Shown one piece after another: positions 21,547 through 29,894 of a stretch of DNA of 64,000 nucleotides (its first letter is position 1; every line of letters begins with the position of its first letter). Below the pieces are notes generated by a model. That model was not told the origin of the DNA and ran no database searches. It worked only from the letters and a program-made list of their open reading frames with translations. The DNA is from an uncultured Marinobacter sp. (GTDB taxonomy: Bacteria; Pseudomonadota; Gammaproteobacteria; Pseudomonadales; Oleiphilaceae), in NCBI RefSeq assembly GCF_947259545.1, contig NZ_CAMYMK010000009.1, forward strand, positions 186,001-250,000. Direction: 5' to 3'. The position numbers and the translations under genes are program-made.

Positions 21547-22152
21547 TCAGTGGTGGGTGCGGTATCCATCCAGGATGGCTGCCATGTCGTCCCCGAGAGC
21601 CTGTAGTTGCTCACTCGTCAGGCCTCTCTCGGCCATGGCCCGCAGCGCCATGATCTGGGCCTGGATTAGCCTGGCCAGACGGCTGCAATCCGCTGTTGAG
21701 AGCAGTTCTCCCCGACCCTTTGCCTGCTCCAGTGCTGCTTTCAGGGCATGCTCAATCGCTGCAAGAATGCTGTTGGCCTGGGCTGCCAGTTCACTGTGTG
21801 TGTTGCTGGATTCCAGCAGGGTTTTGACGATCATGCAGGCCCGCGATGGCGCCTCTGTATCGGGGCCACAGCTGGCGGCAATGGTGCGCAGGTAATCCTG
21901 AAGGCCGTCCACGATGGAATCGTATTGTTCCAGGTGCGCGGCCATTTCCCGACCGCCCCGTTCGGCGTAGGAGGCCAGTGCTTCGGAAAACAGCCCATCC
22001 TTGCTGCCGAATGTGGCGTAAATACTACCGGGGCGCATATCCAGGGCGTGCTCGATTTGTTTCATCGAGCTGCCATGGTAGCCCTTCTCCCAGAACAGGC
22101 CAACGGCCTTCTCCAGGGCGACTTTTCGGTCATAGCGTGCGTGTCTGGCCAT
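21547..22152 (-). CDS. TetR/AcrR family transcriptional regulator
   Basis: A 201-residue regulator. The N-terminal ~50 residues form the TetR helix-turn-helix (ALEKAVGLFWEKGYHGSSMK, then MRPGSIYATFGSKDGLF). The C-terminal ligand domain contains one Cys in SCGPDTEAPSRACMIVKTL and another just downstream, but no assignable effector site. It is divergent from the carboxymuconolactone-decarboxylase-like gene, and three similar palindromes fill the space between them. This suggests autoregulation and control of the neighbour, as in NemR- or AcuR-like pairs. Effector unknown. Confidence 0.92.
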   Translation of the reverse strand: MARHARYDRKVALEKAVGLFWEKGYHGSSMKQIEHALDMRPGSIYATFGSKDGLFSEALASYAERGGREMAAHLEQYDSIVDGLQDYLRTIAASCGPDTEAPSRACMIVKTLLESSNTHSELAAQANSILAAIEHALKAALEQAKGRGELLSTADCSRLARLIQAQIMALRAMAERGLTSEQLQALGDDMAAILDGYRTHH

Positions 22153-22176
22153 ATCAGCAGTCCACCAACATTCTGT

Positions 22177-22254
22177 TTGAATGACTGCTCAATTATATCT
22201 TGAACGTCTGCTCAATAACAGATAGGGTTGAGTGGTAGTTGAATGGTCGCTCAA
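22177..22254. promoter_or_regulatory. Three TetR-type operator palindromes
   Basis: Three 16-bp sites share the form TTGAAYGNNYGCTCAA: 22177-22192 (TTGAATGACTGCTCAA), 22200-22215 (TTGAACGTCTGCTCAA) and 22239-22254 (TTGAATGGTCGCTCAA). Each is an imperfect inverted repeat. They lie between the divergent TetR gene and the AhpD-like gene, so they probably bind that regulator. The last site is 15 bases from the AhpD-like start codon. Confidence 0.72.
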
Positions 22255-22269
22255 AAAAAGGGGATGGTT

Positions 22270-22824
22270 ATGACTGATTTCACTCTTCACGATATGGATT
22301 CTGCCCCGGAACACGCCAAACCCCTGCTGGAAAACTCACTCAAGGGCTTTGGCATGATTCCCAGCCTCCATGCCGTGATGGCGGAAGCACCGGGTGTTCT
22401 GGAGGCCTACCAGAAGCTTCATCAACTGGTGCTGGACAGCAGCTTCGATAACGATGAGAAGACCGTGGTCTGGCAGACCATCAACGTCGAAAATGCCTGC
22501 CACTACTGCGTGCCGGCCCACACCGGCATTGCCAAGATGATGGAAGTGTCGGACGAGATCACCAACGCTCTTCGTGATGAAACCCCGCTACCGACCGAAA
22601 AACTGGAGGCGCTACGCACCTTCACTCTGGCAGTGATGAATAAGCGGGGTAACGTCAGCAAGGAAGATCTGGAAGCGTTTTACGGTGCAGGCTACAAGCG
22701 TCGCCAGGTTCTCGAAGTGATTCTGGTGCTCTCACAGAAAACCATGAGTAACTACATCAACCATATCGCCGAGACGCCGGTTGATGAGCCATTCAAAAAA
22801 TTCGAGTGGCAGAAAAATCAGTAG
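22270..22824 (+). CDS. Carboxymuconolactone decarboxylase / AhpD-like protein
   Basis: A ~184-residue AhpD-fold protein. The active-site motif is visible as VENACHYCVPAHTGIAKMM: a CxxC pair with the downstream His, as in alkylhydroperoxidase-type and peroxidase-related proteins. The preceding Glu (NVEN) fits the AhpD proton relay. Such proteins reduce peroxides or handle small electrophiles. The divergent TetR and its operators imply induction by a small molecule. I choose the ATG at 22270 because aagggg is correctly spaced from it; the ORF track begins nine codons earlier. Confidence 0.88.
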   Translation: MTDFTLHDMDSAPEHAKPLLENSLKGFGMIPSLHAVMAEAPGVLEAYQKLHQLVLDSSFDNDEKTVVWQTINVENACHYCVPAHTGIAKMMEVSDEITNALRDETPLPTEKLEALRTFTLAVMNKRGNVSKEDLEAFYGAGYKRRQVLEVILVLSQKTMSNYINHIAETPVDEPFKKFEWQKNQ

Positions 22825-22843
22825 GCCCGCAGTGGCATGAGTA

Positions 22844-22868
22844 CGGATGTGGGCTCAGCCCGCATCCG
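22844..22868. terminator. Stem-loop between convergent genes (possible terminator)
   Basis: CGGATGTGGGC and GCCCGCATCCG pair as an 11-bp stem with a TCA loop, overlapping the end of the nosR-type gene. No T-run follows on either strand, so it may only be a processing or Rho-related structure. Confidence 0.4.
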
Positions 22869-24963
22869 TGGCCAGTATATTCGCCTGCCTTTCACGCTTC
22901 TTGTTCTGGATCCGCTTGTCCACGCACTGATCCTCGTCCCGCAGAATGACCACACACTCCAGACACTGGATGCATTCATCGTAATCCACCCGACCGTCCT
23001 TGCGGATAGCGTCAATCCCGCATTCGTTCTTGCAATGCTGGCAGGGATTGCCGCACAGCTCGACCCGATCCAGCCAGCTGAACAACCGGAACCGCCCCAG
23101 CACCGCCAACCCGGCGCCCAAAGGGCAGAGATACCGACAGTAGAATTTGTGGATAAACATACCGATCACCAGCAGTCCCACTGCATAAACAACAAACGGC
23201 CAGTAACGTACAAACAGCAGGGTAATGCTGGTCTTGAATGGTTCCACCTCCGCCAGTTGTTCCGCCAGAGTCAGTGAATAGAACGCCGTGCCCACCAGAC
23301 TCAGGAGAATGGGATACTTGAGGAGGATGAGTCTACGGTGCCAGCGTTCCGGCACCCTGACTTGCCTGAACTTCAGCTTTTCGCCCAGCCAGGCGGCCAT
23401 CTCCTGCAACGCACCGAACGGGCACAGCCAGCCACAGAACAGCCCCCGGCCCCAGATGAAGAGAGTGATGAAGGTGTAGGTCCAGAGAATGAAGATCACC
23501 GGGTCCAACAGGAAGACATCCAGTGAGAAGCCGTCCCAGATCGCCAGGAACAGGGTGTAGATATTCACCACCGAGAGCTGGCCCTGGGCATAGAATCCGA
23601 TGAAGAACAGGGTAAAGAACAGGAAGCCCCAGCGGAAACGGCGCACCAGCCTGGGGTAGCGGCTGAGGGTCTTCTGTTTGGCGAAAAAAACCGTAAGAAC
23701 CGCCAGGCCAATCACCAGAAGAGAGATTTGCCACCAGCGTTCCTTCCACAAACCGACCCACACCGGCTCCCGCGTGTCCTCCGGGGACGCGGCGATTTCA
23801 ACGGTTTCGAACAGGTCGTTGTTGAACTGCACGGGGATGTCGAAGGTGGTGCGATCCACCATCAGGTGATTGCGCGCGAGGGTGACGTTCAGTTTAAGGT
23901 TCGCCTCTGCCCCTGGATTGAAGCCGAGGCTGCCGCCGACACGGAACAGGTGGCTGGCGTCGAAGGCCGGCATACCCTCCAGCTGCAGCTGGAGGGTCGG
24001 GCCCAGCAGGTTGAGATCCCGCATTTCCACGGCAAGGTTGTTCTGGGTCAGCCCAATGCGATCGGGTGTGCTGCCGGGCACAAAATCTTCTGCGACATGA
24101 AGGAAGCTGCCCCGGGAAAACACCGCCAATACCTGGGCGCCGCCTTCGTATCGCTCCATGAGTTGCTGATAGCCCTCGTCACCCAGCAGGTTGCGACCGA
24201 CCATGGGAGCATTGATATAACCAAAGAACAGCTCACTGAAAGGTTCCCCCTCGGACGGCTGGATATCCATGGGGTAATCGGACAGCGGGCGACCGATGGC
24301 GTCTTCAACCGTTGCTGCATCCACCCGCCAATGGCCGATGTAGCCCCGGTCTAACAACTGATGCCAGGACAAAGGCTCATAGAAATCCGGTTTTGCCCGC
24401 GTTGGCGCGGCCTGGGCAAAGCCCTCCAGTTTCTGTCGCGCAACCTGCAATGCGGAGGACAGGACGGTGTCGTTCAGAATCAGGACCGATACCGTTGCCT
24501 TGCTGACCCCGTCAAAGTACACCACATTGCCGCCGGCATCCCGACCGGACCGGGTGGAATTCGAGGTGCCAACAATGATCTGCTCCCGCAGTGAACGGTT
24601 CTCGTACTGGTCGGTAAACTGAAACAGGGGCTCTTCGCCCAGGCCATGCAGAAAAACCGGTTCATGGTGATTCAGGACTTTCACGCCGGTAAACCGGCCA
24701 CGGGTATCGAGTCCGATCAGCAGTTTGATCGGTTTACCGGCAAAACCCTGGAGACGGGTGAAGTCGGTAGACACGTAGGCGTAGCCGAGCAGTTCCTGTA
24801 ACTGGTATACCGGATACACGGGGAAGTCCGGCAACTTGTCCTTGATGACGGTTGCTGAGGGGAACAGCTCCTGGATCAATGCCCGCCTCTCCCCGGAAAG
24901 CTCCGCGTGGGCCGTGGTCAACCAGAACAGACAGGCAAGAAGGAGCAAGATACGCCCGGCCAT
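22855..24963 (-). CDS. NosR/NirI-type membrane flavo-iron-sulfur protein
   Basis: A 702-residue protein with a signal peptide (LLACLFWLTTAHA), a periplasmic FMN-binding domain of ~390 residues (TSNSTRSGRDAGGNVVYFDG includes a flavin-attachment-like segment) and five or six membrane helices. Two Cys motifs of the polyferredoxin type are CGWLCPFGALQE and CRYLCPLGAGL. Two C-terminal [4Fe-4S] sites are CGNPCQHCKNECG and CIQCLECVV. This is the NosR architecture, an electron donor to nitrous oxide reductase. No nosZ, nosD, nosF or nosY occurs nearby, so here it is an orphan. The close NirI and RnfC/ApbE-linked relatives make a different electron partner possible. Ribosome site AGGAG precedes the start. 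Confidence 0.85.
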   Translation of the reverse strand: MAGRILLLLACLFWLTTAHAELSGERRALIQELFPSATVIKDKLPDFPVYPVYQLQELLGYAYVSTDFTRLQGFAGKPIKLLIGLDTRGRFTGVKVLNHHEPVFLHGLGEEPLFQFTDQYENRSLREQIIVGTSNSTRSGRDAGGNVVYFDGVSKATVSVLILNDTVLSSALQVARQKLEGFAQAAPTRAKPDFYEPLSWHQLLDRGYIGHWRVDAATVEDAIGRPLSDYPMDIQPSEGEPFSELFFGYINAPMVGRNLLGDEGYQQLMERYEGGAQVLAVFSRGSFLHVAEDFVPGSTPDRIGLTQNNLAVEMRDLNLLGPTLQLQLEGMPAFDASHLFRVGGSLGFNPGAEANLKLNVTLARNHLMVDRTTFDIPVQFNNDLFETVEIAASPEDTREPVWVGLWKERWWQISLLVIGLAVLTVFFAKQKTLSRYPRLVRRFRWGFLFFTLFFIGFYAQGQLSVVNIYTLFLAIWDGFSLDVFLLDPVIFILWTYTFITLFIWGRGLFCGWLCPFGALQEMAAWLGEKLKFRQVRVPERWHRRLILLKYPILLSLVGTAFYSLTLAEQLAEVEPFKTSITLLFVRYWPFVVYAVGLLVIGMFIHKFYCRYLCPLGAGLAVLGRFRLFSWLDRVELCGNPCQHCKNECGIDAIRKDGRVDYDECIQCLECVVILRDEDQCVDKRIQNKKRERQANILATDAG

Positions 24964-25070
24964 AGGGGACTCCTGCAGTTCTTGTTATTGAAACTTCCAT
25001 GCTAGAGTTTTCGGCGGTTGGCTCAATGCGACCTCGGAGCCACCTGCCTGCTACTTTGTGAGGAGATTTG

Positions 25071-25631
25071 ATGAAAATCGCTGTTTATTGCGGCTCCAGG
25101 AGTGGAAATGATCCGGTCTATGCTGACAGGGTCAGGGAGCTGGGTGCGTTCTTCGGAAGCCACGGTGCCGATATCGTATTTGGTGGCGGTCATGTCGGGT
25201 TGATGGGGATTGTGGCGGATTCCGTGCTGGCGTCCGGGGGGAAAGTCTACGGCGTGATTCCGGAACACCTGCGTGCCCGTGAGCTGGCTCACGGTAGCCT
25301 GACGGAACTGCATGTGGTGAAAGACATGCACGAGCGCAAGGCCAAAATGGCGGAGTTGGCGGATGGCTTCGTTGCCCTGCCGGGCGGTATCGGTACCCTG
25401 GAGGAGATCTTCGAGGCCTGGACCTGGGGGCAACTGGGCTTTCATCAAAAACCCTGCGCTTTGTTCAACGTCAACGGTTTCTACGATCCCCTGCTGACGA
25501 TGGTGTCAGCCATGGAACGCGCGGGCTTCCTGAAGCAGGAATACATCGACATGCTCATCAAGTCGGAGGACCCCGAAACCCTGCTGAAGCAGATGCGGCA
25601 GTACCAACCTCCCCGGGAAAAGTGGACCTGA
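25071..25631 (+). CDS. LOG family protein (TIGR00730 type)
   Basis: A 186-residue Rossmann-fold protein of the lonely-guy family. The nucleotide-binding start is IAVYCGSRSGNDPVYADRV, and the diagnostic motif PGGIGTLEEIFEAWTWGQLG is intact. Family members hydrolyse nucleoside 5'-monophosphates such as AMP or cytokinin ribotides to base and ribose 5-phosphate. The start at 25071 has a good ribosome site (gaggag). The gene is monocistronic and convergent with the next one. Confidence 0.92.
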   Translation: MKIAVYCGSRSGNDPVYADRVRELGAFFGSHGADIVFGGGHVGLMGIVADSVLASGGKVYGVIPEHLRARELAHGSLTELHVVKDMHERKAKMAELADGFVALPGGIGTLEEIFEAWTWGQLGFHQKPCALFNVNGFYDPLLTMVSAMERAGFLKQEYIDMLIKSEDPETLLKQMRQYQPPREKWT

Positions 25632-25640
25632 ACAGCCTGG

Positions 25641-26381
25641 CTACAGCCGGTTAACCTTGGTCATCAGCTTGCGCCAATCGATGGGCAGACGATTTTCCAG
25701 CTCCGTCAGCAATGGATCTTTTGAATGCAGGGCATCGAAAGGATGCTTGCTGGCGTATATCACGGTGTTGTTGCTCTTGCTTCGGAACATCAGTAACACC
25801 GCAAAGTGCTTCTTGAGCTGGCGGAAATAAGGGCCTTCCGGATCCGGTGTGCGGTGATAGTTGAGCACCAGCCAGCCCCTGTCCGTCAGCGCCCGGCTGC
25901 ACTCATCGACAAACTGACGCTGGGCCTGGGCGGGACTCATGCGGTCGGCGTTATAGAGGTCCGCCAGGATCATGTCGGTACTGGCATCGGGCACGGCTGC
26001 CAGGGCATTGCGTGCGTCAGCGATGGTGACGGCCAGGCGATCGTTATCCGGCAGGTCGAAAAACTCCAGGGCCACATCCAGCACGGCCTGTCTCAGTTCC
26101 ACAGCATGAATGCGGCAGTCCGGGTACAGATGGTGGAACGCATTCACCATCACACCGCCGCCGAGTCCCAGGATGGTGACATGCCGGGGCCTGGCAAAGG
26201 CCGCAGGCAACATCATCGCGCGGTTGTATTCGTGCACCGGGAGATAAGGAAAACGACGGTCAATCTTGCTTTGCTCAAACACCGAATTGAAGGTCAGGAC
26301 CCGGTGCTTGCGGTAATCGATCACCAGGATACTCCCCAGGGCATCGCGGGTGTGATGGATGATCTCGCCTTTGTTGAACAT
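25641..26381 (-). CDS. Spermidine synthase-like methyltransferase-fold protein
   Basis: A 246-residue protein with the SpeE-like Rossmann core. The cofactor-site glycine motif is TILGLGGGVMVNAFHHL, followed by the acidic VELRQAVLDVA and TDMILADLYNADRM, which replaces the canonical polyamine synthase active-site region. It lacks the N-terminal tetramerisation strand region of true spermidine synthases. Polyamine-synthase activity is therefore uncertain, and it could be another aminopropyl- or methyltransferase. It is isolated between convergent and divergent neighbours. Confidence 0.8.
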   Translation of the reverse strand: MFNKGEIIHHTRDALGSILVIDYRKHRVLTFNSVFEQSKIDRRFPYLPVHEYNRAMMLPAAFARPRHVTILGLGGGVMVNAFHHLYPDCRIHAVELRQAVLDVALEFFDLPDNDRLAVTIADARNALAAVPDASTDMILADLYNADRMSPAQAQRQFVDECSRALTDRGWLVLNYHRTPDPEGPYFRQLKKHFAVLLMFRSKSNNTVIYASKHPFDALHSKDPLLTELENRLPIDWRKLMTKVNRL

Positions 26382-26531
26382 GCGGGATGACTGGCTCTCG
26401 GCTGGTTGCGGTGGCGTCTGCTAATCTGGACATAGCGACACCACCATTGTTAAAACCTTTTTATCACAGAACAGACGATATCCGGATAGAGTTACCGAGA
26501 TAAAGGCCAACCAACAACAGGAGGCAGCACC

Positions 26532-27155
26532 GTGAAACTAGAGGTTCGAGGCATCGACGAGGGGAAACCCATCCCGGAAAAGTTCGCGTTTGGGGTCTAC
26601 AGCCAGGAAGACCACATGAGTTTCGGTCCCAACCGCAACCCGGAAATCAGCTGGGAGGGCGCGCCGGAAGGCACCCGCAGTTTCGTGGTCATGATGTTTG
26701 ATCCGGATGTGCCCAGTGTGGCAGATGATGTGAATCAGGAAGGGAAAACTGTTTCAAAGGACATCCCGAGGGTGGATTTCTTCCACTGGCTACTGGTGGA
26801 TGTACCCGCCCACATCAGCCGGATTCCCGAAGGTGAGGACAGTGACGGCGTCATTCCCAAAGGCAAGGATCCGGGTCCCGGGCCAATCGGTATTCGTGGC
26901 GTGAATAACTACACCCAGTTCCTGGCCGGTAACCCGGACATGGCGGGTACTTACGCAGGTTATGATGGTCCATGCCCGCCCTGGAACGATGAAATCATCC
27001 ATCACTATCATTTTGAAGTGCACGCGCTGGACAGGGAGAGCCTGGGGCTGGAGGGCGAGTTCGATGGTAATGATGTGCGAGAGGCCATGGCCGGGCATGT
27101 TCTGGCGAGTGCCAGGATAACGGGCACATACACCCTGAACCCGGAACTCCGTTAG
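26532..27155 (+). CDS. YbhB/YbcL family PEBP-like protein
   Basis: A 207-residue phosphatidylethanolamine-binding-protein-fold protein. Motifs are GPNRNPEISWEGAPEGTRSF, MMFDPDVPSVADDVNQE, VDFFHWLLVDVPAHISRIPE and YDGPCPPWNDEIIHHYHFEV, the ligand-pocket segments of the family. There is no signal peptide. The cellular role of bacterial PEBP proteins is unknown. Start is GTG with a strong ribosome site, aggaggcagcacc. Confidence 0.9.
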   Translation: MKLEVRGIDEGKPIPEKFAFGVYSQEDHMSFGPNRNPEISWEGAPEGTRSFVVMMFDPDVPSVADDVNQEGKTVSKDIPRVDFFHWLLVDVPAHISRIPEGEDSDGVIPKGKDPGPGPIGIRGVNNYTQFLAGNPDMAGTYAGYDGPCPPWNDEIIHHYHFEVHALDRESLGLEGEFDGNDVREAMAGHVLASARITGTYTLNPELR

Positions 27156-27237
27156 TAGTTCTGCCAGACGAGGCATGCACACCTGCCGGACAGGAGGCCC
27201 ATGGCAAACACCGCCTGATACAACGCAGAGAGCCCGC

Positions 27238-27942
27238 ATGGTTAGTGGCGATACCCGTTTCAAACTCAGTATTGTGGCTGTAGTCGCCATCGTTATGGCC
27301 CTTCTGTGGCTACTCTTGCGCCAGTTAGGCATGCCCGCAAGCCTGGCGCCGGCAGAAATCTCGCTGTGGCTGAACAGTCAGGGTCCGCTGGGCCCGTTAT
27401 TGCTCATGCTGATGATGGTCATGGGGGTTGTGGTCGGCCCGATTCCGACCCTGCCAATCAGCGCAGCTTCCGGTCTGGCCTATGGCATGTTGCAGGGCAC
27501 ACTGATTGCCGTGACCGGCGCTCTGGCAGGCGCAATGATCGCCTTCTGGCTGGCCCGGCTTCTGGGGCGTGACGTGGTTGCCCGTAAATTCGGCAACAAC
27601 CCCGTGTTCTCTTCCGAAGGCTCCCAGAGGTTTCTGTTCATTGCGGTCATGCTTACCCGGCTGATTCCCCTGTTTTCCTATGCCCTGGTCAGTTATGCCG
27701 CCGGCGTGACAGCGATCCACGCATGGCGTTTTGCGGTGGCATCGCTTATCGGCATGCTACCTATGACGTTCGTGTTTGCCGGACTCGGGCATACCTTTGA
27801 GCTGAATCCGGTGCTGACGGTTCTGGCAGCTGTCGTCATCCTGGTTATCATGAGCGTGCTGCCCCTGTACCTGAGCAGAAAACCGGAATCTGCGCTGGCG
27901 CGCTGGTTGCACCTGTATCGAGGACCCGGGGACCAAAGGTGA
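27238..27942 (+). CDS. TVP38/TMEM64 (VTT/DedA superfamily) membrane protein
   Basis: A 234-residue multi-pass protein. The VTT core is visible as GPIPTLPISAASGLAYGMLQ, then GALAGAMIAFWLARLLGRDV and VMLTRLIPLFSYALVSYAAG. Family members are linked to lipid scrambling or carrier recycling in the inner membrane; substrate unknown. The ORF track begins 21 codons earlier; MVSGD at 27238 is more likely because the upstream stretch is not membrane-like. A second VTT domain occurs in the fusion protein at 60.3 kb. Confidence 0.85.
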   Translation: MVSGDTRFKLSIVAVVAIVMALLWLLLRQLGMPASLAPAEISLWLNSQGPLGPLLLMLMMVMGVVVGPIPTLPISAASGLAYGMLQGTLIAVTGALAGAMIAFWLARLLGRDVVARKFGNNPVFSSEGSQRFLFIAVMLTRLIPLFSYALVSYAAGVTAIHAWRFAVASLIGMLPMTFVFAGLGHTFELNPVLTVLAAVVILVIMSVLPLYLSRKPESALARWLHLYRGPGDQR

Positions 27943-28035
27943 TCCGTCACCAGATTGTCGTCTTCCTGTCACCTTCCCGTCACCGCCTTTTGCAAAGGTG
28001 GCTGTATCCGGAATGGCTGAAAGGTGGGAGACGAA

Positions 28036-28887
28036 ATGCGGAACTACCGGAGTGTGTTCATTTCCGATGTGCACCTGGGGACGGCGGATTGTCAGGCAGA
28101 CTATCTGCTGGATTTCCTCAACAACGTCCGCTGCGAGACCCTCTATCTGGTAGGGGATATCGTCGACCTGATTGCGATGCAGCGGCGGGTACATTTCCCG
28201 CAGTCCCATCAGGCGGTCGTCCACAAACTTATGGACCTTGCCGCAACCGGTACCCGGGTGGTGTATGTGCCGGGCAACCACGATGAATTTGTCCGTCGCT
28301 TCTGTGGCCAGACCATCTCCGGTATCGACATCCGCTACAAGGCCATCCACACCACCGCCGATGGCCGGCGATTCCTGGTCTGCCACGGTGACCAGTTTGA
28401 TCAGGTGGTGCGCTGCAGCCCGCTGATGCTGTTGGTGGGGGACCGTGCCCACGGCCTTCTGTTGCGCCTCAATCGTTGGTTTAACGCCTGGCGGCGGCTC
28501 AACGGCAAGCCCTACTGGTCATTGGCGGCCTGGGTCAAAAGCCGTATCGGTAAGGCACGTACCTTCATCCGCCGCTTTGAGCTGGCCGCCCTCACTGCGG
28601 CAGAGCGCGGCCACTATGACGGCTTCATTTGTGGTCACATTCACTCCGCCGGTTTCCTCAGAAGTGCCGAAGGCCTGTATTGCAACGACGGGGATTGGGT
28701 GGAGCACTGTACCGCATTGGTGGAGCAGGCCGATGGCGAGCTGCAGCTGCTGCACTGGTCGGAGAATCCGTCCATCATTGCCTCGGAACCGCAAACGCCG
28801 GCTCCGGAAATGAGCGGCGACCAGCGTCCGGTGATTGATGTGTTGCCCGCGGCGTTCGTGGAGCAGGTAAACCGGGTGATGAACTGA
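28036..28887 (+). CDS. LpxH-like metallophosphoesterase
   Basis: A 283-residue calcineurin-like phosphoesterase. All metal-site blocks are present: FISDVHLG near the N terminus, YLVGDIVDL, VPGNHDEF, VCHGDQFD and ICGHIHSAGF. The family includes UDP-2,3-diacylglucosamine diphosphatases (LpxH and longer LpxH2-like forms) of lipid A synthesis. At this length the protein resembles the longer group, so the exact substrate is uncertain. The start at 28036 is used because aaggtgggag is well placed before it. Confidence 0.85.
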   Translation: MRNYRSVFISDVHLGTADCQADYLLDFLNNVRCETLYLVGDIVDLIAMQRRVHFPQSHQAVVHKLMDLAATGTRVVYVPGNHDEFVRRFCGQTISGIDIRYKAIHTTADGRRFLVCHGDQFDQVVRCSPLMLLVGDRAHGLLLRLNRWFNAWRRLNGKPYWSLAAWVKSRIGKARTFIRRFELAALTAAERGHYDGFICGHIHSAGFLRSAEGLYCNDGDWVEHCTALVEQADGELQLLHWSENPSIIASEPQTPAPEMSGDQRPVIDVLPAAFVEQVNRVMN

Positions 28888-28961
28888 TGCTTGTGATGTA
28901 TTGGTTTGATCATGAGAATGGGAGGTAATACTATCAGGCCATCTCAGAAAGCGACGCCAAT

Positions 28962-29894
28962 ATGCCCTCCGATCGACATTCCGCCAGCCAACGATTCTGC
29001 TCTGTTGAAGGCCTGCGGGCTGGTGACCCACTGGCCGGCACCGGAACCCACGCGGTCAGCAATCTGTTAATCAGCTGGCCCCGTCCGAAATGGTCCCGCA
29101 GCCTGCGGCTGGCCCATGATATGGGTGAGGAGCTGACCCAGCGGTTAGAGCGTATTGCTGCCAGTGGTCGGCGGGTGAACATGATCGATCAGCGCGGCAG
29201 GTCGGCCTGTAGCCACAGAATCTATCTGCTGCCAGAAGGTCGATATTTCGATGTGGAGCGAAGCGAGCTTGCTGATTTTCTGGCAGCGGTGGAATCCGGC
29301 AGTGATCTGGCCAACTGGTCAGGTGAACCGATGAGCGAAGCGCTATTGCTTTGCTGTACTCATGGAAAGAAAGACAAGTGCTGCGCCAAGTTTGGCTATG
29401 CCGCCTATCGTGAGCTTGCGGCAACGGTCAAGAACCGTCGTTTACCCTTTGACGTCTGGGAGAGCTCACATCTGGGTGGATGCCGGTTTTCAGCCAGCGT
29501 CATGATCTTCCCGACCATGCGTAAGTACGGTCGCGTTGCGCCGGAACACGTATTGCCCCTCCTTGAGCATGAGGTTGAAGGGGTGCCCTATTTACCCTGC
29601 TATCGCGGCAATTCACGACTAAGCCAACCTCAGCAGTGCGCCGAAATTGCGGCACTGGAGTGGTTGTCGGAGCGGAACGTGACGGCGAGCCTTTCGGTCG
29701 AGGTTGAATCCATGTCCGGCAATGATGAAGCCTCTGTGCGAGTGAACTGGACGGCGGCTAACACATCCGGAACGCTGATCGTTGAATGCGGGGTTATCGA
29801 GGTGATGCGGGTGGATACCTGTGCCGACTTTGATGAGGGCCCCACGCCGTCCCGTTGCTGGGTCGCGAACGACATCAGGTCGCTCATCGGGTGA
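28962..29894 (+). CDS. Sucrase/ferredoxin-like family protein
   Basis: A 310-residue protein of the sucrase/ferredoxin-like family, which has a thioredoxin-like fold and a probable [2Fe-2S] cluster. Signature segments are LLCCTHGKKDKCCAKFGYAA and WESSHLGGCRFSASVMIFP, containing the Cys and His cluster ligands. No biochemical role is established for bacterial members. The gene overlaps the end of the convergent ADP-ribosylglycohydrolase gene by 11 bases. Confidence 0.85.
   Translation: MPSDRHSASQRFCSVEGLRAGDPLAGTGTHAVSNLLISWPRPKWSRSLRLAHDMGEELTQRLERIAASGRRVNMIDQRGRSACSHRIYLLPEGRYFDVERSELADFLAAVESGSDLANWSGEPMSEALLLCCTHGKKDKCCAKFGYAAYRELAATVKNRRLPFDVWESSHLGGCRFSASVMIFPTMRKYGRVAPEHVLPLLEHEVEGVPYLPCYRGNSRLSQPQQCAEIAALEWLSERNVTASLSVEVESMSGNDEASVRVNWTAANTSGTLIVECGVIEVMRVDTCADFDEGPTPSRCWVANDIRSLIG

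Noticed and set aside
24964-25070. FNR/Anr box upstream of the NosR-type gene
   Set aside because: No TTGAT-N4-ATCAA-like dyad is present.
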